From: Mya arenaria
Lineage: Eukaryota; Mollusca; Bivalvia; Myida; Myidae
Length of the DNA stretch: 64,000 nucleotides
Reading direction: 5' to 3'
Assembly: GCF_026914265.1 (NCBI RefSeq)
Contig: NC_069136.1
Location: 24,998,701-25,062,700, forward strand
Position numbers and translations under genes: made by a program. Under the pieces are notes generated by a model that searched no databases, was not told where the DNA came from, and saw only the letters and a list, made by a program, of their open reading frames with translations. Below are positions 54,528 to 64,000 of the stretch, piece by piece (within the stretch, counting starts at the first letter, position 1; each line of letters opens with the position of its first letter).

Positions 54528-54809
54528 GATGAATAACACTTTACCGTAATCCAACTCGTAGTATTAAGCAGTTGTTTCTCGTGTACAACAAAGTACCACA
54601 GCGTTATACAGCATTTTTTATTATTTATTTTTTAATTTAATCTCACAAAGACCCAAAAACATCGTATATTATTTTCCTTAAACCTCGAAAAGGGCAAAAA
54701 CATCATACAAAATGAGCCCTGTCCCTCCCAAGGGCAAATTCTCGCAAAATGAGCAAATTTTCAAAATGAGTAAATCATCGTAAAAACGATGATAATTACT
54801 CCCACAATT

Positions 54810-55175
54810 GTTTTATACTATTGTTAAGGTTTTACGTTTTACCACATTCAATATCTCAGCAAATACTTCATGACTTGCAAATTGGAGATAAGATAAGTTG
54901 TTCCAAGCCATCCATTTTGCATGTTACAGTAAGCACACTTAAGTTAATATATCCGTAATTAAGTGATGTCTTGCATTTGGACTTTATTCAACGGCACCCA
55001 ACGCTCTTACCTACGTACTCAGTCAAGTAAGATAACTCTATTTTGCATATAATGCAAGTTATGGCCCTTGAGTATTCGACCTAGATATTCCGGTTAAGAT
55101 TTTTTTATTTAAACGCATTAAAGTCAACACATTTGCAACTAAGTGATGGTTTGCATTTAGACTTCATACAATTTA
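54810..55175. repeat. ~180 bp satellite-like unit, dispersed copies
   Basis: About two diverged copies of the unit seen at 44385-45085 (GTTAAGGTTTTACGTTTTAC, CAATATCTCAGCAAATACTT, CAAGTAAGATAACTCTATTT, TTGCATATAATGCAAGTTAT). Confidence 0.75.
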
Positions 55176-55184
55176 ATTGATTTA

Positions 55185-55330
55185 GATGGCGATTTTCTAT
55201 TTTTAGATTAAAAAAAAGCTTTTGATACAGTTGAGTGGCCTTTCCTGTTTGAAATTTTAAATAAATATGTATTGCAATCTTCCTTTCTTAATTTTGTGAA
55301 AACGCTGTATTGTGTGGTAACATAACGTCA
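55185..55330 (+). pseudogene. LINE reverse-transcriptase scrap
   Basis: One frame reads FLD*KKAFDTVEWPFLFEI, then LNKY and SSFLNFVKTLY, matching the D.KKAFD.V.W...F box of non-LTR reverse transcriptases. There is one stop inside, and it is truncated on both sides. It lies 270 bp upstream of the Roco ORF. Confidence 0.75.
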
Positions 55331-55595
55331 AAAACTGCAAACAATGGATGAATCACAAACTTTAGACTTCAGCGTGATCGCTATGTGGGCTCCTTTGCTG
55401 TTGTCACCTCGCCCTTCTTAATTGTTAAAAGTTTACAAAATATGTTCTCACTATAACTTGATATGTAATATACTAATATTATGCATTATATATCATAGTG
55501 AAACATGTCGTCGTAGTTATGATTAGGAAATGTTGTATATTCAACGTACGTTTTTATTTGCAGACACTTTGAGGACACATTCAGTTGCAATGTAA

Positions 55596-58100
55596 ATGAT
55601 GGCAGAAGGCCAAGGAGATAAAAACGAGCCCTATCGTAGAATAGCCAAGGCTTTAGCTAAGATCATAAAAGACATAACCCCGCAACAAGACCTTGCTGAT
55701 CTGAAGTATCACAGATTAAATGCGTCCGAAGAAGAAATTGTGGAACAACTACGGCGTTACGGAGATTCTGTGTCTGAAGATGAAAATGAGAGTGTCTATG
55801 CATCAATTTCGTCTATATTCAAGAAAGCAGAGGTTACATCTTTTTCAAAGAAAACTAAGCTTCTTTTGTTAGCATTTCAAAATTATCACCAACTTCATTT
55901 GGTTGGTCGAATTGTTTCTGAAATGCTTATCGGCACAGATCATAAAAAATGGCCAACAGTGATAGGACTTGACGATTTGGATGGGAGTGCATTTGTACTG
56001 TATGCAAAGGCTTTGGTTAAAGGATATGAATTCCGTCGTAGGATACGACTGATGGTAGTTGGCATTCAGTCAGTCGGCAAAACATTACTTGTTAATAATT
56101 TAGTTGACAATATCAATGCATCTCAAGATGGAGAAATTCCCGACGCAGAACATTCACAAAGTACAGAAGGAATCGATGTGCATATTTGTAAGTCTGATAC
56201 CAGCAATAAGTGGATAAAAGTAGATAGGTCAGAAATGTTTGGGTTTGCGGATAGAATTAGGAACGCAATGTTCGACAAACCTTCTGACGAGGAAGGCAAT
56301 GCACCAGCAGGAGAAGTTACACAGGTTGAATTAAAAGAGAAGTTACAATCTCAACATGATGGGAATATCATAAAAGTGATTCTGGATGAATTGGCAAATA
56401 AACTTCCAACATTGGACACTCCAGCAAACAGCAACGAGACGTTTGTTTCAATTTGGGATTTCGCGGGACAGAATCTTTACTATTCGTCCCATCACTTTTT
56501 CTTAAACAACCGATGTATTTATTTACTTCTCATGGACATGACTAAAGATCTGAATAATAGAGTTGAAAAGGGATATTCACAGTCTGGCTTGTTTCACCAA
56601 GACTTCACGTATTTAGATGCTTTTAGATTTTGGCTCAATTCCATACATATGTACTGTTCAACTGAGGCTCAAAATAATAGAGTTCAACCAACAGTCATTT
56701 TGATTGGAACTCACAAAGATCTGATGACATGTTGTGAGGAACAGAAAGAAGAAAAAATGGAAGCGGTCTTTGAAAAGGCATTGGAGTCCTTTATAGATAC
56801 ACCAATTTTGCAACATGTTCATGACAAGAAATTCCTGGTAAATAACCTTGAGCCTGAAGACCCAGTTTACCATCAAATAAGGGATGAAGTGCAACAGATT
56901 GCAGAAAAGCAACCTTACTGGAATGAAAAATACCCCACAAGCTTTGTACAACTCGAAAAGTCATTAGACTCCATGCGAGAAAATCGCAAAGAGATCGTAA
57001 CGTTTAATGAAATACAAAAAGCTAACCAAGAAAATGTTATGCCAGTTGACGAGGATCAACTACGGCTCTTTCTTCAGCTGGAACATATGTTTGGAAATGT
57101 TCTTTATTTTAATACAGATGAGTTGAAAGACAACATTGTCATTTCTCCACAGTGGATTATTGACGCGTTTAAGTGCTTTATTACACACAGGCATGGGAAA
57201 TCGGATAATACGGCACTTCGAAAGGAGTACAGGGAGTTAGCTATCATAAAGCCGAAGCTTTTGGAAGAAATTATTGAACGGAGCCCGAAAAACGTTCGAG
57301 CACACGGGGATATAGTAGTGAAGTACATGGAACACCTCAACATCTTGGCCAAACCAGTACTGATAGAAATGTATGAAGACAATGAAGAGGAAAAGTCAAG
57401 ATATGCTTCTGAGAAGGGAGAATTCGATGTCAATTTAGACAGAGACAAACTCAAACTTGTCCCCTATAATGTAAAAATGTTAGATTTTTACATTGTACCT
57501 TGTCAGCTTAAAGCTGTGCCGGATAAAATTACATTGGGTGAGTTAAAGAATCCGAGCAACTGGCTCACAACTCCAGCACTATGTTTTGTTTTCAACGACA
57601 AATTTATGCCTCCAGCTGTCTTTCACCGACTTCTTGCAGCTAGTATTCGTACTTGGGAAATTGCCAAATACAGTACGGACGCAAATGAGCAGACACTGCT
57701 GTTTAACGGAATAGGAGTGTTCAAGACATCAGCCCTCTCGCAGTTAAGGCTCTGGTATCAAGATCACAACATTTACTTTAGAATTGCTTTCATGACCAGC
57801 CAAGTTGACTCGGAGAAAGCAATAGATACCTTCACCTGTCAAACAGTTCGAAGAACATTAAACAAACATCTCAGGGCTATTCTTGGACTCTTGCCGCGTT
57901 CACGATCAGCTAAAGGAGTCTTACCCTTTGAAGAGTACGTGCAATGTCCAAAGTTGGACACGCACAACCATGGCCTGTTTAGGGTAAATGATTTCATCAT
58001 CGAAGACGAAAAGACATGCAGTGACCACCATGCACTTGGCGAGGCGCATGTTCTCACAAAAGCGGATGTGCTTGGTAGTTGGTACAAGGATGCATTGTAA
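55596..58100 (+). CDS. Roco family GTPase (Roc-COR), single exon, 834 aa
   Basis: An uninterrupted 834-codon ORF. The ATG ATG at 55596 follows an acceptor-like TTTGCAG (55556-55562), so a 5' untranslated exon is possible. Residues 1-125 are helical and charged and may be a death-fold (DED/CARD-like) domain; uncertain. Residues ~150-380 are a Roc (Ras-of-complex) GTPase: P-loop GIQSVGKT (G156, K162, T163), switch II/G3 WDFAGQ (W287-Q292), G4 THKD (372-375). Residues ~440-640 fit a COR domain (DELKDNIVISPQWIIDAFKC). The remainder is a less conserved C-terminal region. There is no kinase domain and there are no LRRs. Known: Roco proteins are dimeric GTPases, and Roc-COR-death-domain forms occur in invertebrates. 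The ORF ends in TAA, but the same frame continues into a death-domain-like tail. Coding GC is higher than in the flanks. Confidence 0.9.
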   Translation: MMAEGQGDKNEPYRRIAKALAKIIKDITPQQDLADLKYHRLNASEEEIVEQLRRYGDSVSEDENESVYASISSIFKKAEVTSFSKKTKLLLLAFQNYHQLHLVGRIVSEMLIGTDHKKWPTVIGLDDLDGSAFVLYAKALVKGYEFRRRIRLMVVGIQSVGKTLLVNNLVDNINASQDGEIPDAEHSQSTEGIDVHICKSDTSNKWIKVDRSEMFGFADRIRNAMFDKPSDEEGNAPAGEVTQVELKEKLQSQHDGNIIKVILDELANKLPTLDTPANSNETFVSIWDFAGQNLYYSSHHFFLNNRCIYLLLMDMTKDLNNRVEKGYSQSGLFHQDFTYLDAFRFWLNSIHMYCSTEAQNNRVQPTVILIGTHKDLMTCCEEQKEEKMEAVFEKALESFIDTPILQHVHDKKFLVNNLEPEDPVYHQIRDEVQQIAEKQPYWNEKYPTSFVQLEKSLDSMRENRKEIVTFNEIQKANQENVMPVDEDQLRLFLQLEHMFGNVLYFNTDELKDNIVISPQWIIDAFKCFITHRHGKSDNTALRKEYRELAIIKPKLLEEIIERSPKNVRAHGDIVVKYMEHLNILAKPVLIEMYEDNEEEKSRYASEKGEFDVNLDRDKLKLVPYNVKMLDFYIVPCQLKAVPDKITLGELKNPSNWLTTPALCFVFNDKFMPPAVFHRLLAASIRTWEIAKYSTDANEQTLLFNGIGVFKTSALSQLRLWYQDHNIYFRIAFMTSQVDSEKAIDTFTCQTVRRTLNKHLRAILGLLPRSRSAKGVLPFEEYVQCPKLDTHNHGLFRVNDFIIEDEKTCSDHHALGEAHVLTKADVLGSWYKDAL

Positions 58101-58325
58101 TTTATGAGAAAGTTAAAGGAACAAGACGAAGTAGTAGAATTAGACCGAATGCCAGAAGATAGTGAACTGTATGTTATTGCTAGGAAGCTTGCAAGCATCA
58201 ACGCCATCTGGCTTCTTGGCGTTGAGCTTGGTATACCACAACCAACAATGGAAACGTTACAATGTGACCATAGTAGGGAATCGAGGGACGTGTTTGTTTA
58301 CCACATGCTGTACGAGTGGAAATAA
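58101..58325 (+). pseudogene. Death-domain-like tail cut from Roco ORF by in-frame TAA
   Basis: In the same frame as the Roco ORF, right after its TAA (58098-58100), 74 codons follow to TAA at 58323-58325. They read LYVIARKLASINAIWLLGVE, LGIPQPTMETL, and VFVYHMLYEWK, the usual death-domain pattern (L..A..L...W..L...LG......I, then ML..W). The domain itself stops early, after the W helix; about 30 residues are lacking and the later frame is lost. Most likely the TAA is a nonsense mutation, polymorphism or sequence error. The UAA UUU context is not a readthrough context. Confidence 0.75.
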
Positions 58326-58329
58326 AGAA

Positions 58330-58655
58330 GCCGAAAACCGTATTTGTCGGTTCTCCGTAAAACCATTTTTGCAGTGTTCAAAAATTCGCCTATTGATCTA
58401 GCTAACTCGTTAAAATCATTAAAAACGAGATATGACGATTGATGCATATGCCCAAAAGTGTGCGAATTTGTATTAAACTGACAAGAAAAGCGTGTGATTT
58501 CAATAAGATATAGGACATTTCGATTTGTTTTAATTCATATGAAGCCCTATTGTATCGGTATAACCATTTACTTTTTTATTATGCATGTGTGTTTTTTTTT
58601 AAAAATAAGGGTGACCATTTTACCTTTGACTGACCTTGTGTTATGATAGATAAAA
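58330..58655. other. 3' flank of Roco gene
   Basis: AT-rich. A few bases after the second stop another frame stays open for some 25 codons, possibly the shifted end of the death domain. Nothing else is recognised. Confidence 0.4.
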
Positions 58656-58659
58656 TTAC

Positions 58660-58820
58660 AACCTACATTTTGCAGATATGCTTATTCTGAGAATTTCAAC
58701 TGTTGCAGGTGTTTAAACGTCCGCCTAGTGCCACTCATCAGATACTCACACCCTGTGTCAGATTTGGCGTTGACAATAGGTCAGCCAATGAGGTTGTATT
58801 CTAAATTAATAAGATGACCT
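58660..58820 (+). repeat. Dispersed repeat, copy B
   Basis: Partner of 11130-11315. Shared words in order include CAACCTACATT, GAATTTCAACT, GTCCGCCTAGTGCCA, TGTCAG.TTTG, and CAGCCAATGAGG. Confidence 0.7.
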
Positions 58821-58829
58821 GAATTAATG

Positions 58830-59078
58830 ATAAGGACAGGGTGTTCGCTACGCTCACTTCGCCCATTCTAAATAAGAGTTTAATTCATATAATCTATTGC
58901 TGTATAAAGTATTGATTATATTAAGGTAATTGCAACTTTGAGTCAATGTGAATATCTATTCATTTTGTGTTGCCAAGATACTCTTCATTGATCCAAATGC
59001 AGGTAAACGTTGTGAAAAAATAAACGAACAAAAATTACACATATTGCTTCAAAAAGACGTATATTTAAACTGCCCTAC
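58830..59078. other. Intergenic, nothing recognised
   Basis: AT-rich with no features. Confidence 0.5.
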
Positions 59079-59079
59079 T

Positions 59080-59250
59080 GTTTAGCTCACGTGAGCACAA
59101 AAAGCCCAAGGTAAGCTATTGTGATCATTCTCTGTCCGTCGTTTTGGCTTCAAATTACATCTTAGAAACCACTGGGCCGATTATTTTCAAACTTTCTGGC
59201 ATTGTCCCTTACAATTTTTTAAAACGGTTCCGTTCAATTGTATATTAAAT
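59080..59250. repeat. Probable dispersed repeat
   Basis: TTTAGCTCACGTGAGCACAA, AGCTATTGTGATCA, CTGTCCGTCGTTTTGGCTTC, and ACTGGGCCGATTATTTTCAA are phrases I recall from highly repeated sequences of bivalve genomes. Only one copy is in this window, so the call rests on memory. Confidence 0.4.
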
Positions 59251-59649
59251 CCTATCATATATTGGAAATATCGAGATTATTTAGGGTTCTGGCAGTTGCT
59301 TGAACGTATACAAACAAGGACTGACAAAACATAGCAATCGGCGACATTATGCACAAGTACTTATAAAAGAACACGAAACATTATAATAAGACATATAACT
59401 TATGACATATATCTGTCATATCCACAATAAGATCTAAGCAAGAACGGAGTTATTTTCAATCGTTATGGTATCCCAAGCTTCAAATGCTCCCAGGGAGTCT
59501 AAGACATAAATCCAAAGCGGAACTCACCTGCCTTTAGGCTGAAATGTAGTCACACTTGGAAAAAACGTACAAAATTCGATCTAAATCTACTATTGTGTTG
59601 TCGTGAATTTTTGCATTTCCATAACATAAATGTTATTTCCAGTTTTTAT

Positions 59650-60160
59650 TGTCATGTGGTAATTACTTACCATAAAAACAGTTACTGCACTTTGTTAATA
59701 TTTCCACGACCGAAGTACTGTCTTTTTTAAAGTAGGGATTCCCTGACTAAACTCACTGCCTGATATATTCCTAGGGATTTTTCCATTCTTTAGATTTCCT
59801 AATTCCGAAATTCCAAGCCGCTTGTCGGGTATATAAGCGGGCCATTTTCCGAATCTGCAATTAAATTATTTTTACCTGAGCATTTGATCAGATCTCTTTT
59901 GATAACCTTCGACCAGAAACACACTATGAAATGTAATTTAGTAAATATCCTAATGACCTTGTAAGATGCCGTGCTACTGTTATTGAGAAAATAAAGTCGC
60001 TTGGAGATGTACTGATTGATTGAACTTGAAAGATTAGAGAAATGCGTTTATTGAAATGAGACACGTTGTTTTCCTTGTTCTACATCGGTTAATTAGCCGC
60101 CATCTTGACAGAGACTAAAGAGAGCCAGATGTGTTACAAATTGGTATCAGAGGTGGAATA
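59650..60160 (+). mobile_element. Probable LTR with primer-binding site
   Basis: Order of signals: TATA-like GTATATAAGCG (about 59828), AATAAA (59989-59994), an LTR-like end GTGTTACA (about 60131-60138), then TTGGTATCAGAGG (60142-60154), which looks like a tRNA-complementary primer-binding site (TGG at its start). The left boundary is uncertain; TGTGGTAATTAC at 59655 is a guess. No gag or pol is recognisable downstream, so this is a decayed or non-autonomous element. Confidence 0.45.
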
Positions 60161-60880
60161 TTTTAAATTAAAAGAGTGATCCGGGCCTGACTCCTGAACA
60201 TCGTAAACAATGTTCAAAACAACAACAACAACAAATACAGTATGATGACTTAATTCATAAATAAATTAGAAGTGATCAGCAGTTTGCAGGGTATTTTTCA
60301 AAAGAAAAAGGAGCAATTTAACATGGCATCCCCAAACCACGGATTATCATTTTGCAATAATGAAGATGGACCCCCCTCCCCCCCCCCCCCCACACACTAT
60401 ATCAAAACGACACAAGAAATGATTCCAGTGACTTTATTGGTGACATGGACCAGGCAGATGGCCCCAGAGTTGCTACCATTGTGTACATCCCCCCTCCCCT
60501 TGATGTTGGAAACAGGCTATCCAATAGGACGGTCAATGCTGCTGCTGATGTCATTTGTTCCCCTCATCCGTTGGCTGTGAGAGCAGTTGATATGGCTAGC
60601 ACCAAGTCGCAGCTATAGTCAGGGCATTGAGACTCGCTTGGAACCAAGTCACATGGTAAACAGTTATGGCAGACGGAACCCCCTTACATGTATGAATCGT
60701 AAACAGAATATAACAGCACTTACACTTTGCAGAGAGAAGCGATTCATGGAAACTTCCGATGCTAACTTCCAGCCCACATGGTGTACCGGCGGACCGTCTG
60801 CTGTTTTCATTTCGGTTAAGTATTTTCGACCGACTTCGGGATACATCTATTTGAGCGTTCATATAAAGACCCAATAGAAA
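60160..60880 (+). other. Unassigned region after the LTR-like sequence
   Basis: Higher GC than the flanks, with a C14-type homopolymer at 60370-60392 and two short ORFs (60272-60580, 60587-60877) in different frames. An alternative frame (about 60436-60617) is also open. Possibly decayed element coding sequence; I recognise no domain. Confidence 0.3.
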
Positions 60881-60884
60881 TTTT

Positions 60885-61960
60885 CTTGTTTATGTTGTTG
60901 AAGGGCAGAGATTCGAAATTGTGCTAGTATTTTTATGCAATCTTAAGTCAATGTTCTGATATATTGTTGGAAGGCAGCCGCCTTGCTGTCTAGCGAAACA
61001 TTAGCAGATGTGCAGCAACATTGTATGATACATTTTAACCTCCAGTTCCTGCTACATAGACGTATAATGTCGTAAAGGGTCGACCGCCATGAAATATTGT
61101 AGACTCATTGTTGACGAATAATTAACGAACATGAATCAACAGAAACTTCGTCGCTGTCACAACTAATAAAAAAATTAAGTTTAACCATCAGACCAAGTGA
61201 GCAGTATATAGGGCATCAGGGTTCGTTGTTGATTCCTGAAGCTAGAGTTGAATGTAGCTATGGATGTTGATTGCGGCATTGTTTTTTAGGATTGTGGTAT
61301 ATTTGACTTAAATATGTGTGTAATATTGGAGACCGAACATTACGTCAACGTCATTACGCCGACGTCGTGGACGGTGTCAAAACGCTTCGTTTTATGAAGT
61401 GGTTTTATTTGTCTGAATGTTACTTAAAGTATACGAAATAATATTTACTCCTCAATTTCCATTCCTTAAATGAACTGCCTTTCGGCAATTGCGTTCATCA
61501 TTCGATGAACGCAACATCTTCGGATATGTTCGGATCGCAATTCACCGCATAACAATATACATGAAAAGTATTGATCTTGTTTTTGTTTGTATTGTGTCAG
61601 CAGGTCCCGTAATATATAAATCAACATTTTAGAAAGTGCTTAGTTATTATGTTTTAAACGTTTTGTTGCCATAAGCGTTTCAATTTAACGTTTAAAAGTG
61701 ATTTCAAGTGGTTGATCTTTTTCCGCGTTATTGTGACGTCATTTGAAAAAAATGTTTCCGGTAACAGGCCCCAATTTCTCGAAAATTCTTAAGTTCGTTA
61801 AATGTGCTGAGCGCGTTATTAACGTGCTCAGCTTGATCACGTTAATTATTTGCATTTCACGAAAAAATAACTTGCTCAATAACTTAATTAAGTAGGATGT
61901 TGAGCACGTTATTTGAGTCAACTAGGTAGTTGATTTAAGTCAGTTATTTCTCTCTCAATT
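60885..61960. other. Intergenic, small inverted repeat only
   Basis: CTGAGCGCGTTATTAACGTG, CTCAG near 61807-61832 forms a short hairpin, and GAGCACGTTATT recurs near 61903. Nothing else is recognised. Confidence 0.45.
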
Positions 61961-61964
61961 ATGG

Positions 61965-62095
61965 CCGCCATACATGTACGTGAAGTTAGCGGCCTGGCGG
62001 CGTGAAGTTAGCGGCCTAGCGGCGTGAAGTTAACGGCCTGGCGGCCTAGCGGCGTGAAGTTGGCGGCCTAGCGGTCTGGCGGCCTATTTTTTTTC
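61965..62095. repeat. GCGGCCTAGCGGCGTGAAGT tandem repeat
   Basis: Five to six copies of a ~20-30 bp GC-rich module (AGCGGCCTGGCGGCGTGAAG and variants) within AT-rich DNA. Modules reappear at 62312-62352 and 62612-62630. Confidence 0.85.
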
Positions 62096-62249
62096 TCTAT
62101 TTCCAAGCAATTGTTGAAGCGTTTTTTTAAAAAAAAATGATAAATCAAAGTTTTTTATTCATACAGTTACATAGCAACCTTAAATTGTTTTCTATTCAGA
62201 ACATTTTTCTATACGTTTTAATTTAAAACAATTATAATTAACTGTTTTA

Positions 62250-62635
62250 TGCACATGTTATCACTCTGAAGCGTTTTTAACTTTTTTTAAAAAAAAAGTC
62301 GATCAAGCACTTCAGCGGCCTAGCGGCGTGAAATTAGCGGCCTAGCGGCCTAAAATTGAATCCTACTTCAAAGCATGTATATATGCATTTTCTTCTAAAA
62401 CAATGACATATTAACTGTTTTTATGAACACATTAACACATTGAAGCGACTATCAACATTTTTTTTTCAAAATCGTCGATAAAGCAGTCAGCTAATTCAAA
62501 GCATTGAACATGCCTGTTCTTTTAAAACATTGATGTATTTACTGTTTTTATGCACAAATTATCACTCTGAAGCGTTTTTCAACTTTTTTTCAAAAAAGTC
62601 GATCGAGCACTTCAGCGGCCTAGCGGCCATTTATA
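62250..62635. repeat. Longer tandem repeat carrying the GCGGCC module
   Basis: The string TTATCACTCTGAAGCGTTTT, then AAAAAGTCGATC.AGCACTTC and AGCGGCCTAGCGGC occurs near 62258-62330 and 62553-62630. A more diverged copy lies between (about 62432-62500, CACATTGAAGCGAC...GTCGATAAAGCAGTCAGC). Period about 120-180 bp. Confidence 0.75.
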
Positions 62636-62639
62636 AATG

Positions 62640-63360
62640 AAAACGACAAAACTGTTTAATATTTATTTTCAAATCAATTGATATTCAGTGATCAAACAAA
62701 TCAATTAACAATTTAAAGACATACACGAAATTCAAAAGGTGTTTTCTGTTTGTTATACAATGTTATAGTGAAAATGTAAACAGGAAGATCAGGAAAGGCT
62801 TATAAAATGAGAAACCAAACAAGAAATAATGTAAAAACTATAACTATATTTGTTTTAAAGATGCACTCTTACTCCCACATAAGATATTAATATTGTTTTA
62901 ATAATTCGAAGGGATGAATAAATGTCGGAAACAATGGTTTTATGAAGGATACCGAGTTTGATTTGAAAGAAATGATCACAAAACACTGTATTTCTACCTT
63001 CTGAGACTATAGTAGATCACAGTAATCTTTAAGCATTCACCAATCATTTAATATGTTTGCGCTTTCTGCTATTAAATACACGGTAACAATCTGGTTTTCA
63101 GTAATTTATAGTTTCCATAAATGCACTATTTAGTAAATAGTTATAGGTTTATCAGTCAAATTGATGTTTGTTATACATGCGTATGAATTGATTTTGATTA
63201 AGAATGTCACTTTAAAGAATATATCTGATAATTGTTATTAATTAAGTGATTTCCTATTGGCCCATTTATTTGTCCGAAGTTAGCTGTATTTGCCTGAGCC
63301 TAAAATAACCTAAATAATAAATATTTTATTAATTAACTATAAACGTACGGTACGACATTT
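62640..63360. other. AT-rich intergenic sequence, nothing recognised
   Basis: No supported gene or element. Confidence 0.5.
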
Positions 63361-63366
63361 TGGTTA

Positions 63367-63410
<44 letters not shown>

Positions 63411-63536
63411 TTTCCACACCACCACCACCACCACCACCACCACTTCTACTACTAATACTACTACTACAACAACAACTATTACCACCACCACGACTACCAC
63501 CACCACCACTTCTACTACTACTACTACTACTACTAC

Positions 63537-63594
<58 letters not shown>

Positions 63595-63596
63595 AA
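63367..63596. repeat. Compound (CTA)n / (CAC)n microsatellite
   Basis: About 230 bp of trinucleotide repeats: CTA runs, then CAC/CCA runs, CTT/CTA interruptions, a second CAC run and a long terminal CTA run. Confidence 0.98.
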
Positions 63597-63599
63597 TTG

Positions 63600-64000
63600 C
63601 AATTAAACTCTATTTTATTTAATATAATTTTGTAATTGTAATATTTATGTTTTGGTTATGTGCGTTTGTGTCTTGGCCATATCGATATTTATTTTTTTGT
63701 GTAAATGGCCATAGGCAAAATGCTGATTGACAAATAAAAACTTGTAACCCGTTTAAATAAAATAAATGCATATTTAAACTACGCCCAAGGACAGCGCTAA
63801 ACACGCTATTATAAAATAATGCATGTAATCAATGCCAGGACAGCAATCACTCTCAGTTTAGAATATCAAACTAAAAGTACTGTGAAAGGATTCTATTGTA
63901 TTCATACAATGGATTCTAGCCCCTGCACAATCAAGTTTGAGTGAACGGAGTCATATGTGGTCAACCTTGCATATACCTGTGTTAGCTAAACATTGGTCAG
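63600..64000. other. AT-rich end of window, nothing recognised
   Basis: No supported gene. Short minus-strand ORF 63804-63619 is not credible. Confidence 0.5.

Noticed and set aside
58098-58100. Programmed readthrough of the Roco TAA
   Set aside because: UAA UUU is not a known leaky context and the downstream domain is itself truncated, so a nonsense mutation or sequence error is more likely.

Overview
This is a eukaryotic nuclear window. It is AT-rich, with interrupted genes, GT/AG introns, long UTR-like AT tracts and a dense load of transposable elements. Gene content (a KY-type transglutaminase-like protein, a KPNA3/4-type importin alpha, an EBPL-like protein, a Roco protein with a death-domain remnant) and the repeat types (a ~180 bp satellite-like unit, TTAA MITEs, long fold-backs, 5'-truncated LINEs) suggest a lophotrochozoan, most likely a bivalve mollusc. 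The species assignment is inference.

Layout. (1) 257-6778, plus strand: ten exons forming the 3' part of a KY/hillarin-like gene; the gene starts outside the window. (2) 7.8-13.9 kb: intergenic, with a 53/37 bp minisatellite, a MITE, a LINE remnant and a 41 bp minisatellite. (3) 34065-20553, minus strand: a complete 14-exon importin alpha gene (520 aa). Its UGA stop lies in the context UGA CUAG and is followed in frame by 176 more open codons to 20022, then an AT-rich 3' region. (4) 34193-36080: a 1.9 kb MULE-like element, 9 bp TSD, 127 bp upstream of the importin start codon. (5) 38520-43356, plus strand: a complete 4-exon EBPL-like gene (233 aa) with a MITE, a LINE fragment and a minisatellite in its introns. 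(6) 44-55 kb: mostly mobile and tandem DNA. It includes a 282 bp fold-back, an 81 bp (27-codon) minisatellite and nested DNA transposons. (7) 55596-58100, plus strand: a single-exon Roc-COR (Roco) ORF whose death-domain-like tail (58101-58325) is cut off by one in-frame TAA. (8) 58.7-64 kb: dispersed repeats, a probable LTR with primer-binding site, GC-rich short tandem repeats and a long CTA/CAC microsatellite.

Most notable observations. (a) The importin alpha stop codon has every sequence hallmark of programmed stop-codon readthrough: the UGA CUAG context and a 176-codon, lysine-free, Ser/Asp/Glu-rich in-frame extension. (b) In the KY-like gene, degenerate tandem repeats are anchored on exon edges. 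They straddle 5' splice sites, a 3' splice site and the stop codon, and create arrays of decoy splice sites. Partial exon copies also occur in the importin gene. (c) The KY-like protein has Ser where the family has its catalytic Cys, so it is probably a pseudoenzyme.

The genes are not an operon and show no obvious functional link. Exon boundaries were read by eye from splice consensus, reading phase and family similarity; no database search was run.
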